From a bacterium (GTDB lineage: Bacteria > Bacteroidota > Bacteroidia > Chitinophagales > Saprospiraceae), in the NCBI GenBank assembly GCA_024742755.1, contig JANSXW010000007.1:20013-84012 (forward strand): 64,000 bases of DNA, written 5' to 3'. The translations under genes and the position numbers were made by a program. The notes under the pieces are model-generated. The model was not told the DNA's origin, ran no database searches, and was given only the letters and a program-made list of their open reading frames with translations. Positions 41,019-50,183 of this stretch are shown in pieces. How positions within the stretch are numbered: position 1 is the first letter of the stretch; every line of letters starts with the position of its first letter.

Positions 41019-43586
41019 CTACCACGCATCAGGGGGTACGATCACCTCTAAAGCCTGCCCATACCGGCTGGGCAAAAACAGGATTTCAACGTACCCTGTA
41101 TGCTCTGCTTCCTCCAATTTTGGTGGTATCGCCTTAACCGATATCCAATACCGCCCGGGGGCTATCCCAGTAAACGAAAAATAGCCATCTGGCTCCGGAG
41201 TAGTTTGTGCGGTTAATTCCCCGTTGGCATTATACAGGTAAAGACGGGTATCAGGCAACCTGCGTTCTTGCGTTTGCCGATCTAAAGGCAAATACCCGAA
41301 AGCCTCATGAAATGGCAAAATCGGCACCGCTACTGTTTTGTACTGATTCGGATCAGGTACGACTCTAATCATATCCCAGGCTGGTTTCCAGAAAATATCT
41401 TCAAAGAAACCAGCGGAAAGACTTATTTGAGCCCCTTCCGATGCACTTAGCCCACTAATCAGCAGCACCGTGTCCTTTGTCTGTACGGTTACCTTACCCC
41501 TTCGAATGCCTGCTTCCAGTCCTTCAGCAGCATACTCCCCCTCATCCCAGTGATGATTATGATTGTTGTCTACGAACGGGCGCAGCAAAATGCCTGAGCG
41601 ATTCTTCGACGACTCTGCCTGCCAATCAAGCCCTTCCCTGAAACCACTGTAAAATACACTACCGGAGACGGATTGGTTCAGAGACATTCGTTCTCCAGAC
41701 CGCATCGCATTTCCTGTGAGCTGCATCGGACCTAACGTAAGGCTATAATTCACCCCGAAGGTGTTTTGCCCCCGAGCAAAACCACGGCTAAAATTGAGCC
41801 CTGCTCTTGACCGCTTTGAAAACTGCCTGGCCAGACTGGCCCGAAGACCGTTGACCGCAAACTCCGAGAGGTTCACCAGAAAATCCCCTCTCACTGTAAA
41901 ACCTTTCTTCCAGTGCTTCGACAGATTGAGCTGAGCGGCCAAACTGAGCCCTGAAAAAGCAGAATAGCTGCCCATGGCTTCCAATCGGACGGATACCTCC
42001 CTTCGCAGTTTGGTATCCGTCCTAAGCCTGTACTGATGCCTCCAGGGCCCGGTATTCTTCATCCAGTTGCCCTGTAGCTGTATGCTGATTTTTCGCTGCC
42101 CTAACTTTAAACCTGTTCTGAAATTGATTTCGTGCCGTTCCCGATTGGGTATAAATAAACCCTCCCAGTTTGCATTGTAACGTTCTCCACTGTACTGTGC
42201 CGACCAGCCCTTGAATAAACGCAGCCCTAAACGAACCGACTGCCGGAACCCCGGTGCGATGCCTGCCTCTATGGATAACCGATCAGAAGGTTGCAATAAA
42301 GCTTCCACGAAATAAACCGGCAAGCCACTGCGAAAGCCGCTGTAACTTTCCAGCCCACCCCGCATCATCAAATGGGGCGTTATCCCCATTTCAAGGTCGA
42401 GCTTATGATAGCTGCCGCTGCCCCCACGAAACAGCAGGCTGCTTTCTATCGTATACCCTGGTTTCCAGGGTTCTGGTATTTGAGCGGGCAGATAGTAGGA
42501 CTCCTGATGAGTATGTTCCTCTCCGGAAGGCCCCAGTTCACGAATGGCAAACCGGTTCATTCCTGCCCGTAGCGGGATCTCAAACCTGTAGCTCCCCTTC
42601 TCACCCACTTGCTGCCAGGATAGCAGCTGATGCCCGCGGTACACCTCCACTACCCATCCCGGCACTGTGCTCCCACGGATCGTGTACACGGGGGGAGCCT
42701 CTCGATCAGAAACGGCATCTTTCTGCAACCGTACTCCCGCCCGGGGCTGAAACAGCTGCAGCATGCCCTGCCCCTGACCCAGTATACCTGCTTCCACACC
42801 GCTAAAGTAAGTACGCTGTTGTGGCGCGTATGACCACCGCAGGTTCTGTTGTTCCCACAAAAAGGCTTGCCCCTCTGTATGCTGCAGGTTGATTAATGTA
42901 CGCCCCCCCAGAAGCTCCAGCCCTGCATCTACACGGGCCTGCAAAAGCCCTTGCCCATTACCACTACTGCGCCAGTTGACCTGATAGTCTGCCCCTCCCC
43001 CTCTCAACCAGTGGCGCTGCCGGCCAATAACGGTATCAGGTATTTCGGTCCGTGCGCTTTCCTGATTGCCCAGCCTTTCCCTCGTCTTCTGTAGCCTGGC
43101 ATTACGCATAACCGGCAGTTCTACGGATGGCTTCATTTTTGCCGTTAGCGAACGCAGGTCAAAAGTGGTGGGCAGCCGGAATGCACGGCCCCAGTATTCC
43201 AGCTCCATGTAGCAGCTTCCATCGCTGTGCATAGTGAGGGCGGAGGCTTCCAGCTGGAACAGGGTATCGAAAACAAATAAGGACTTTTCGGGAAAAGAAA
43301 GCTGGTAAGGATTGTCCTCCCGCAGGTAAAACCCACTAAGCGTCTGTGGCAGGGTGTCAGGGCCTACCTTAACATGGAAAGCCTGCAGCAGCGCCCGTAC
43401 GGGCAGCTTGACGGTGTTGGTTTCAAGATCAATCAGGGCAGACACATTGAATGCGCCAGCTTCCTCGACCTCCAGGCGCAGCACAAATTCTTCTTCCGAT
43501 GCCTGTGCCCGGGCCTTCCCCTGCAGGGCTGCCAAAAGTAACAGTACAAAACCAATGCGAAGTATGCCGTGAGCGAAAAAAGGCAT
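41019..43586 (-). CDS. Usher-like outer-membrane protein of a DUF4402/chaperone cluster
   Basis: The 855-aa protein has a signal peptide (about 1-27, ending GKARAQ). An N-terminal region (about 30-110) carries VKLPVRALLQAFHVKV followed by GFYLREDNPY, like the periplasmic N-domain of usher-type pores. A middle domain (about 290-360; YTIRGSTVPGWVVEVYRGHQ, RFEIPLRAGMNRFAIRELGP) strongly recalls the plug region of ushers that read 'PGW.VELYRNG.l..fq.vg.dGrY.F.dvpL.yG.N'. Long barrel-like strands (about 380-650) and C-terminal carboxypeptidase-like beta domains (FVDNNHNHHWDEGEY) complete it. With the chaperone and DUF4402 genes upstream, an export-and-assembly pore for surface fibres is the best reading. 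Confidence 0.75.
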   Translation of the reverse strand: MPFFAHGILRIGFVLLLLAALQGKARAQASEEEFVLRLEVEEAGAFNVSALIDLETNTVKLPVRALLQAFHVKVGPDTLPQTLSGFYLREDNPYQLSFPEKSLFVFDTLFQLEASALTMHSDGSCYMELEYWGRAFRLPTTFDLRSLTAKMKPSVELPVMRNARLQKTRERLGNQESARTEIPDTVIGRQRHWLRGGGADYQVNWRSSGNGQGLLQARVDAGLELLGGRTLINLQHTEGQAFLWEQQNLRWSYAPQQRTYFSGVEAGILGQGQGMLQLFQPRAGVRLQKDAVSDREAPPVYTIRGSTVPGWVVEVYRGHQLLSWQQVGEKGSYRFEIPLRAGMNRFAIRELGPSGEEHTHQESYYLPAQIPEPWKPGYTIESSLLFRGGSGSYHKLDLEMGITPHLMMRGGLESYSGFRSGLPVYFVEALLQPSDRLSIEAGIAPGFRQSVRLGLRLFKGWSAQYSGERYNANWEGLFIPNRERHEINFRTGLKLGQRKISIQLQGNWMKNTGPWRHQYRLRTDTKLRREVSVRLEAMGSYSAFSGLSLAAQLNLSKHWKKGFTVRGDFLVNLSEFAVNGLRASLARQFSKRSRAGLNFSRGFARGQNTFGVNYSLTLGPMQLTGNAMRSGERMSLNQSVSGSVFYSGFREGLDWQAESSKNRSGILLRPFVDNNHNHHWDEGEYAAEGLEAGIRRGKVTVQTKDTVLLISGLSASEGAQISLSAGFFEDIFWKPAWDMIRVVPDPNQYKTVAVPILPFHEAFGYLPLDRQTQERRLPDTRLYLYNANGELTAQTTPEPDGYFSFTGIAPGRYWISVKAIPPKLEEAEHTGYVEILFLPSRYGQALEVIVPPDAW

Positions 43587-43592
43587 AGCGGC

Positions 43593-44273
43593 TTAATTGG
43601 TGACTGTGACCCGAAGCAGCATCCGGATAACTCCACCCGGACGGATACCAGAAGGGACTAATAGCCGGCCTCCAATACGCAACTTGCATCCGGCCCCTGT
43701 ACCGCCCGTGCAGTCCACTTCCCATTCAGGTTCAAAGAGGGCACCATAAGTAGCAGGCCATTCTTCTGCGGTGACTTGTATATTTGGCAGCCGCCCACCC
43801 GGCGGCAGACAACCGTTTATATGGAGAATAGCCGGGCGTACACCAGCACCAACCGAAATCAGCCCTCCTGATACAGAGACCTCCCCGGCAGGGCTAAGCT
43901 GCAAGACACCGCCCTCTTCTCCTGCGTACAACTGCCCAAGACCGAGTTCCTGAGCGACCCAAAGAGAGGCGTTCACACCCGTATTAGACGAGGTGGAATG
44001 GATAGGTGCCCATAGACCGGAGCTGCTGCTTTCAAGAGAAAAAGGCACTTGTTCCAGTGTCAATGCGGCAGCTCCTTCACGCTGATAATAAGACTTGGAC
44101 ACGCCAGGATGTACAGAAGCAGCCCGGAGGTTGGGAGCGCTGCGAGGCACCTGCGCCTGGCCATAGCTCGTAGCTGCAAAGCAAGAATGCATAAAGCAGG
44201 CCAGCAACAGCAAGAGAAGAGGCGACCATTCCACCTGCATTCTTACGCCACCTTGTAAAGCCTTTCCTGCCAT
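43593..44273 (-). CDS. Secreted DUF4402-like protein, putative minor subunit
   Basis: The protein has 226 aa from the ATG at 44273; the track's longer frame overlaps the chaperone gene and begins without a start context. A signal peptide runs to about FAATSYGQA. The C-terminal 120 residues show the DUF4402 order: a strand ending GGVLQLSPAGEVSVSGGLIS, then AILHINGCLPPGGRLPNIQV, and the closing RLLVPSGIRPGGVIRMLLRV, parallel to 'G.Ytgt..VtV' in the 45286 gene. Two or three Cys are present. It may be a tip or adaptor subunit. It is spaced 10 bp after the chaperone and 6 bp before the usher-like gene. Confidence 0.65.
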   Translation of the reverse strand: MAGKALQGGVRMQVEWSPLLLLLLACFMHSCFAATSYGQAQVPRSAPNLRAASVHPGVSKSYYQREGAAALTLEQVPFSLESSSSGLWAPIHSTSSNTGVNASLWVAQELGLGQLYAGEEGGVLQLSPAGEVSVSGGLISVGAGVRPAILHINGCLPPGGRLPNIQVTAEEWPATYGALFEPEWEVDCTGGTGAGCKLRIGGRLLVPSGIRPGGVIRMLLRVTVTN

Positions 44274-44283
44274 CAGCCTTCCG

Positions 44284-45150
44284 TTACCTGGGGATATCGT
44301 AAAGGGCTTCCGCAAAAATAGCAGGCTTGCGCTTTTCCATGTTTTCCATAAAACGGATACGGAGCTGGCTTTCTGAAAGCAATTCAGCACCTTCCGGCAA
44401 ATCAAGCGGCAAGCTGAAGTTGCGAAAAAGATTGGGCGTAAAGACCGTAACGCCCTTTCGCTTGACCACGGATAGCGTTTTTTGATCGGGCCTCAACAGT
44501 TCTACCAGGAGGTCACCGTGCAGCGACTGATTGCCACTGCGGTTGATCCGGAAGCTCAGCCTGGGCGGGCTTCCTTCTTCTCCGGGGAGCAGCTGCAGGC
44601 TATCGATGGCAGCACTGCCGCTGGTCTCTCCATGACGTACGATGACCGGTATGGTGATGTTAAACAGCATACTAACAGACACACCCAATTCTCCATTTTC
44701 TTCGGCAGCCACATTTGGGTTCCGCGCCGCAGCTTCCTGAGCCACATCCACCTGCCGGAAACTAAGATGAGACCGGTACTCACCTGGTGCAAGATCAGGC
44801 CGGCTGCGAAACTGTACCCGTAGCGTTTGCGACTCTTTAGGCTGCAGGGTGAAACGGCGGGGGAACAGGCGGAGGTAAGGGGACGCGGGCCGGTCTTCCG
44901 CCCGGAGGGTATCTATTTCAATGTATCTGCCATCCGGGCTCACCCCGTATTCCACAAAAGAAGCTACATAGGTCAGAGGCGCATCGCTTACATTGAGCAG
45001 ATTAAGCTCCGCCACGTTTTTGCGGCCTTCGAGGACGATGCGCTTGGGGGTCAGTAGCAGCCCGCCTTGTGCTATTGCAGTGCCGGACACTGCTATGAAT
45101 ACGATTAGGAGCACACCAATGCTCCGTAGATTTACGGTCTGTTTGCTCAT
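44284..45150 (-). CDS. Pilus-assembly-type periplasmic chaperone
   Basis: The protein has 288 aa from the ATG at 45150 (MSKQTVNLRSIGVLLIVFIA); the longer track form starts at a TTG. After a signal peptide ending TAIAQ, the first Ig-like domain has LLLTPKRIVLEGRKNVAELN, LLNVSDAPLTYVASF and the family's LRLFPRRFTLQPKESQTLRV stretch. The second domain carries SFRINRSGNQSLHGDLLVEL. FimC/PapD-like chaperones donate a strand to incomplete Ig-fold pilins in the periplasm and deliver them to the usher. The longer second domain and lack of typical Proteobacterial signatures place it in the divergent group associated with DUF4402 subunits. Confidence 0.8.
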   Translation of the reverse strand: MSKQTVNLRSIGVLLIVFIAVSGTAIAQGGLLLTPKRIVLEGRKNVAELNLLNVSDAPLTYVASFVEYGVSPDGRYIEIDTLRAEDRPASPYLRLFPRRFTLQPKESQTLRVQFRSRPDLAPGEYRSHLSFRQVDVAQEAAARNPNVAAEENGELGVSVSMLFNITIPVIVRHGETSGSAAIDSLQLLPGEEGSPPRLSFRINRSGNQSLHGDLLVELLRPDQKTLSVVKRKGVTVFTPNLFRNFSLPLDLPEGAELLSESQLRIRFMENMEKRKPAIFAEALYDIPR

Positions 45151-45285
45151 GAGGGTGTTTTTTATGTCCAAAAACAAAGCCCGCCAAAGTCCCGGTTACG
45201 GCGCTTGCTGTATTTGCACAGTGAAGGGAACAGCAGCTTGGGGCAAGGGCATAAAAACACCCCTGGCCCCACTGCCCTGAGCTTA

Positions 45286-45834
45286 TCAATAGGCCACAGT
45301 GATATCAATCGTTCCTGTGTAGGCGCCAGCCGGATCATCTGAGTCAATTCCACCGAGTGTGCCTCCCACATAAATTGGATCGGTATCGCCCAGAGCACTA
45401 AGCGTCACAACGCTTGAGAGGTTTCCGTCAGAATTGAGCCCAAACCCATCTACAGCAGTAGCGAGTTTGAACTTCGCGTCGGTATTAGTACCATGAGTCA
45501 GGTCTACACTCCCACTTATAGTTATAGTTACATTAGTATTTGGAGAGCCAGCAACCTGAAATGAACCTCTTACTGGTGATGATACAGTAGCTATCTCTGG
45601 AAGACCAATGCTGTTGCCGCTATATGGATCAAGGGTAAAAGAATTATCTATATCAAGAGCTTCAGCCGTTAGAACAAACGAACCTAGTTGTAAAGCATTT
45701 ACGTTGGTAATTTGTAAGCCTGACAGTAACTCTGCAGTGACGTCCATTGTGCTCGTAGCAGACTGTGCCATAGCAGCCGTAGCCGACATCACAGCCACAA
45801 AGCTCAGCGCAAAAAACAGTTTCAATTTTTTCAT
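45286..45834 (-). CDS. DUF4402 protein, putative major pilin-like subunit
   Basis: The 182-aa protein has a signal peptide (about 1-23, ending AAMAQ) followed by a single DUF4402 domain: VTAELLSGLQITNVNALQLG, SFTLDPYSGNS, VRGSFQVAGSPNTNVTITIS, and the C-terminal GGIDSDDPAGAYTGTIDITV. DUF4402 proteins are secreted beta-sandwiches often encoded with pilus-type chaperones. It is the first gene of a four-gene operon (subunit, chaperone, second subunit, usher-like pore) with a 135-bp gap before the chaperone gene. That gap may lower downstream expression and so favour the main subunit. Confidence 0.85.
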   Translation of the reverse strand: MKKLKLFFALSFVAVMSATAAMAQSATSTMDVTAELLSGLQITNVNALQLGSFVLTAEALDIDNSFTLDPYSGNSIGLPEIATVSSPVRGSFQVAGSPNTNVTITISGSVDLTHGTNTDAKFKLATAVDGFGLNSDGNLSSVVTLSALGDTDPIYVGGTLGGIDSDDPAGAYTGTIDITVAY

Positions 45835-46394
45835 GATTAAGTGTGTTTATGTAAGGTTAAAAAGATTACGTTGATGAACCGCCGGTGGAAACAACCATTA
45901 CGCGCAGTCCGGGTCTATGGCAGCATAGGCACACCCGTCAGCTAAGCAGTCCTGCAGAGGGGGGATTTTGCAACAGACTGCCCTCTTTTGAAGGCGATGC
46001 TTTTGAACAGGCTAAACATAGCAGTAGCAAGCATTTGGTAGTGTCCCAATACCTGAAAAAAAAGTGGGACACTGCATTTTTTCAGGTATTGGGACACCCA
46101 GGCCTTAGCATCAGGGGAGCATCACCAGAAAATTAAGGGCACTTACGGTATAGGATCAACACAAGCCTTTTTGAAACAAGAGAACGGGGAGTGCTGAAAG
46201 GACTTCTGCCAAATGCAGAAACAAGACCTGCAGAGCCAGGTTACAGGCCACCTATCGGCTTCGGAGGGCAAGGTTTTAGTTGCAATGAAAATGGCAATGG
46301 CTCGCTCAAACTTTTTATACAAGGCCTTGTTATCATACCAGGTAAGAGGGGTCTTTTTTGAAGATACCGAACTCTGCCATAAACCCTGGCAAAT
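45835..46394. other. Divergent intergenic region with a large hairpin, no credible gene
   Basis: These 560 bases separate the fimbrial-type operon and the TPR kinase. ORFs of 83, 86 and 65 codons lie here in conflicting frames and have no recognisable features. The main structure is the perfect inverted repeat at 46041-46097. The region must carry both divergent promoters, but no clean TAnnTTTG box was identified. Confidence 0.55.
46041..46097. repeat. Perfect 21-bp inverted repeat with 15-nt loop
   Basis: The left arm GTGTCCCAATACCTG plus A6 (46041-46061) is the exact inverse of the right arm (46077-46097). The loop contains GTGGGACAC, a partial echo of the arm ends. A 21-bp perfect stem is unlikely by chance. 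The ends resemble abutted transposon termini (TGTCCCA...), and no transposase is nearby, so a miniature or solo-end remnant is the favoured reading; an RNA regulatory hairpin is the alternative. Confidence 0.7.
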
Positions 46395-48764
46395 ATGCAT
46401 CAAACACTGACATTAGTCCTTATTTGGATTTTGCTGTCAACCCCACTGTATTCCCAGGTGGCACTGCCGGTTTCCTTTCAGGATAGTGTCCAAAGGGTCC
46501 TGCAATCGGCAGCCTCTCCTTACGAAAAGATAACAATCTATCAAGCTGTAATAGACAAGGTTCTGGCCTCAGATCAGGCACTTGCCCGGCAGTATCTTGA
46601 GGGTCTGCAACAGCTGGCAAACGCCACAAGAGACACAGCAGCACTCGCCTACGTTTTCGAAAAAGAAGCCAGCTTGTCTTATATGGCCGGCAATCTTCAG
46701 GAGGCAAGCCAAAGCTTTCAGGAGGCATGCCAGTCTTATGAAAAGGCCGGTTTAGCAGGGCCCGCGATCATGGCTTGTACCAAAAGTGGCATTATGCTGA
46801 GTCTCATGGGCAGGCAGGCTGCAGCGGGAAGTATTTATCAGGACCAATTGGCTAAAGCCAGGGCCCTGGCGCTCAAGCCTCAGCAAGCCTACCTCTACAA
46901 TCAGCTGGGTACCCTCTATCATTATCAAGGGGCATCAGACTCTGCCGTGGGGTATTACGATATCAGTGCGCAAATGTACGCTGAGCTGACTGATACAGCC
47001 AACCTGCTGCGCCCGTTGTTCAACAAAGCCGTCCTGCTGAAAAGGAGCCGCCCTGGCGAAAGCCTGCAGACCTATCTGCGCATTTACGGCATTCGCGAAA
47101 AGCAGGGGGCCGTTCCGGAAATGGTCAAGGCATTACAGGCCATTGGTGATCTGCAGGAAAACAACAATGAGCTGGTCAAGGCTTTTCAAAGTTATCAGCA
47201 AGCCTATCAGCTGTGCCAAGATTACAATTATCAGATTGAGCTGCCGAACATCCTTACCGGGCTGGCAAGCCTTAAAATGGATCAGTATGATCATGATGAA
47301 GCCCTGTCCTATACACAGGAAGCGGTGAGCGTAGCCAGGTCCAGCGGGCAATCACAGGGACTGCTCAATGCCTTATCTGTTCAGGCTTCGGTGTTGTTTC
47401 ATCTGGAGGACGAAGTGCAGGCACTGAGCGTCCTTGATGAAGTATTGTCCATTGCCGCTGCCACCGGGCTTCAGGCCGCCGCAGTACAGGCACAGATCAA
47501 GAAGGCCTATATTCTTTCGGAGATGGGACAACACGGGCCCGCCAATGAGGCACTGCGGGAGGCCGAAGTTCACCTGAAAAATGGCGTAGGCCAGGAACAC
47601 ACCCTTTATTTCCGCAAGACCAAAGCCCTGTTGGTTTTCCGCAGCGGACAATACAAAGCGGCGGCAGGCCTGGCACGCGAATCTTATCAGGCCTTTTTGG
47701 AACTGAACCGCTTCGGGGACGCCCTGGGGTCATTGGAGCTGCTGCTGGAAGCCTACGAAAGCAGCCGGCAATACGAGCAGGCGGTTGCTTTGCTGAGCCC
47801 ATACCGCTGGCTTTCCGATACGGTCAATCAGATCCGAAATATTACGGACTTGAAGGTGCAAAACCAGGAATTCGAATTCGAGCTGGAAAAGCAACAGCTG
47901 GAAGCCGAGCAGGCCAAACGGGAAGCGGTGTTGCAGGCAGCGGCAAGCCGCAATCAGGTCATCGGCTTGGCAGCGTTGCTGCTCGGGCTGATGGGGTTGG
48001 TTTTTGCCCTTTACACCCGGCGGCAGCGAGCGGTCATTCAGCAGCAGCGTGACGATTTGCTGGCTTTGAATCAAACGAAGGATCAGCTCTTTTCCATACT
48101 CGGGCACGATTTGAGAATACCAGCGATCAGCTTCCGGGGGATTGCCCAAAAAGTGAACTTCCTGCTCAGTGAAGCAGATTATCAGGGGCTGAAAAAGTTT
48201 GGTCAGCAGATAGAGGAGGATGCCAGCCAGCTGCTGCACATGACAGAAAACCTGCTGCAGTGGTCTCTTGGGCAGCGCAAAGCCCAAAAACATGCCCCGG
48301 TCAATTTCCAACTCCTGCATTTGGTGCAGGATACGCTGGCCTTCTTCCTCATCCGCTCCAAAGAGAAGCACATCACCATCAATACTGAAGGGCTGACCGA
48401 TGCCATCTGTTACAGCGACAAGCAAATGCTCGGCATCATCCTAAGGAATATCCTGGACAATGCTTTTAAATTCACCCCCCAGGGTGGGACTATACGAATT
48501 GATACAGCCCAGACGACGCCAGGGTTTGCAGACTTGACTATAGCGGACTCCGGGCCAGGCCTACCCGAATCAGTCCTAAAGCAAATCAACACTGAGGCTG
48601 CCCTAAACGACAGCACTTTAGGCTCTGCGAACGAAAAAGGCTTTGGGCTGGGGCTCAAACTGGTTTACAGCCTTTCCACGATCAACCAAACCCCCGTTGA
48701 GCTGATAGCGGGCGAAGGCCATAGCGGTGCGGCATTTAGGCTGCGCATCCCCCTTGCCACCTGA
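46395..48764 (+). CDS. TPR-containing sensor histidine kinase
   Basis: The 789-aa protein has a signal sequence (about 1-20) and about eight TPR repeats in the periplasm (30-450). A membrane segment lies at about 519-542 (VIGLAALLLGLMGLVFALYT). The HisKA dimerisation helix has the phospho-acceptor His in FSILGHDLRIPA (about 570), and the HATPase domain has N-box RNILDNAFKFTP, G1 DSGPGLPE and G2 EKGFGLGLKL. It is the usual Bacteroidota design, in which TPRs sense a periplasmic partner. The LytTR regulator starts 3 bp after its stop, giving a complete two-component system. The position divergent from the fimbrial-type cluster makes that operon a candidate target. Confidence 0.9.
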   Translation: MHQTLTLVLIWILLSTPLYSQVALPVSFQDSVQRVLQSAASPYEKITIYQAVIDKVLASDQALARQYLEGLQQLANATRDTAALAYVFEKEASLSYMAGNLQEASQSFQEACQSYEKAGLAGPAIMACTKSGIMLSLMGRQAAAGSIYQDQLAKARALALKPQQAYLYNQLGTLYHYQGASDSAVGYYDISAQMYAELTDTANLLRPLFNKAVLLKRSRPGESLQTYLRIYGIREKQGAVPEMVKALQAIGDLQENNNELVKAFQSYQQAYQLCQDYNYQIELPNILTGLASLKMDQYDHDEALSYTQEAVSVARSSGQSQGLLNALSVQASVLFHLEDEVQALSVLDEVLSIAAATGLQAAAVQAQIKKAYILSEMGQHGPANEALREAEVHLKNGVGQEHTLYFRKTKALLVFRSGQYKAAAGLARESYQAFLELNRFGDALGSLELLLEAYESSRQYEQAVALLSPYRWLSDTVNQIRNITDLKVQNQEFEFELEKQQLEAEQAKREAVLQAAASRNQVIGLAALLLGLMGLVFALYTRRQRAVIQQQRDDLLALNQTKDQLFSILGHDLRIPAISFRGIAQKVNFLLSEADYQGLKKFGQQIEEDASQLLHMTENLLQWSLGQRKAQKHAPVNFQLLHLVQDTLAFFLIRSKEKHITINTEGLTDAICYSDKQMLGIILRNILDNAFKFTPQGGTIRIDTAQTTPGFADLTIADSGPGLPESVLKQINTEAALNDSTLGSANEKGFGLGLKLVYSLSTINQTPVELIAGEGHSGAAFRLRIPLAT

Positions 48765-48767
48765 CCC

Positions 48768-49532
48768 ATGCCTCGTATTACCGCGACTACCAAAATCCTG
48801 ATTATGGCCGATCATGCATTAGACATCCTCATCGTAGAAGATAACTTTTCCTTTGCCATCGAGCTGCAAATGCTCCTGAAGGCGTTGGGGTATACCAACC
48901 TTACCCTCATCGATGAAGGCGAAAAGGCCCTGGAAAGCATCAAAGCCGATCCCCCCGATCTGATTTTAATGGACATCCATCTTAAAGGGCAGCTGTTGGG
49001 CATAGATGTGGCGGAGGCTATTGCCCATCTGAAAATTCCGATTCTTTTTATTTCCGTGGCCGAAGATAGCCTTTACGAGCGGGCCCAACAGCTCCCTTCC
49101 ACCGCCGGGTATCTGATCAAACCGGTACACCCCATCACCCTCCATTCCGCCATCGAGCTCGTCCTTTCAGGTGTCGAACAAGAACGCTTTAGCGCTGCCA
49201 GGCATCTCTCCCGGCCTGGCACGCTCATCCTGAAACAGGAGCAAACCTTGAACAAGGTCGAGCTCAATGACATCGTATACGCCAAATCCGAGGGCAATTA
49301 CCTTCGCGTTTACGTTGCTAATGCTGATTTTTACCTCATCCGGTCCTCTTTGAAGCATTTCCTTTCCTTATTGCCCTCCAGTCAGTTCCTACAGGTGCAT
49401 AAGCAGTACTTTATCTCGATCCGGCACTTTAAGTCTGTAGATTTAAGAGAAATGGTCATCGCTATGGAAGGAGCCAATATCCCTTTGGGCGAAAGCTACC
49501 GGAGAAGCCTGATGGCGATGTTGGGCTATTGA
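48768..49532 (+). CDS. LytTR-family response regulator
   Basis: The 254-aa protein has a receiver domain (about 15-135) beginning ILIVEDNFSFAIELQMLLKA, with phospho-acceptor Asp in LILMDIHLKG (about 68) and conserved Lys in GYLIKPVHP. The C-terminal LytTR DNA-binding domain (about 150-250) has DIVYAKSEGNYLRVYV and FLQVHKQYFISI. The partner is the kinase 3 bp upstream. LytTR regulators bind direct repeats near promoters of secreted or surface products. The ATG at 48804 (MADHALDILIVEDN) is an alternative start, since the first 12 residues are outside the domain. Confidence 0.92.
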   Translation: MPRITATTKILIMADHALDILIVEDNFSFAIELQMLLKALGYTNLTLIDEGEKALESIKADPPDLILMDIHLKGQLLGIDVAEAIAHLKIPILFISVAEDSLYERAQQLPSTAGYLIKPVHPITLHSAIELVLSGVEQERFSAARHLSRPGTLILKQEQTLNKVELNDIVYAKSEGNYLRVYVANADFYLIRSSLKHFLSLLPSSQFLQVHKQYFISIRHFKSVDLREMVIAMEGANIPLGESYRRSLMAMLGY

Positions 49533-50183
49533 CAAGCAAGTACACGCGCGTGTTCAAACCCATTCAGAATTTAGCGTTTTTGCGCCTGAGTGTTTAAACG
49601 CTCCCCGCTAAAGCTGCACACCTGCAAATGCCTCTCATGAAAACCTGACACTATACCTTATAACATTGATTATCAAACCACTAACCCTATTTAAAAAAGA
49701 AATGGTTTTCCAGCCTCCGCACGCCCTATGCCTCCATAGACGCTTCGCGACAACTCCGGTACTCAGAGAATGGCAGGAATCCCAGCGTGCAAATGACCGT
49801 CTCTTTTTGTCCTGAAAATCATTTTATCTGATAGCCTGATTGATTAATATGTACAACAGCTACTATCCTATTCTGAAGAAATGGACTGATATCACCACAC
49901 TGCCCATGTTCGTCACAGCATAAGCAGGTCTCATCACAAAGTCAACAAACAACGGATTGCGACTGCTATTTTTAAGAAAAATTATGAATGATTCGATTTT
50001 GCCACAAAACCAAATGAATGCCACAACCGAGTTCATTTTGCTGAGCTATCGCAGTTCAACTATGTAAAAGTAAGCGTGTCACCCCGCGCAAAGATCCGGT
50101 CTGATGGCGTTATTACCTCTATTTCCCCGGCAAACTCCATATCGAGATGACCTAAACCACATTTAAAGTTTAAACCCTCTGTT
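49533..50183. other. Intergenic region, no gene recognised
   Basis: About 650 bases hold no credible coding sequence. Short palindromes follow the regulator gene: ACACGCGCGTGT (49542-49553) and the near-perfect GAGTGTTTAAACGCTC (49588-49603). Either could be part of a terminator or binding site. The rest appears to be featureless AT-rich DNA. Confidence 0.5.

Noticed and set aside
45885-46410. Three short ORFs (83, 86 and 65 aa) between the DUF4402 and kinase genes
   Set aside because: They have conflicting frames, no signal or domain features, and one is built from the hairpin repeat.
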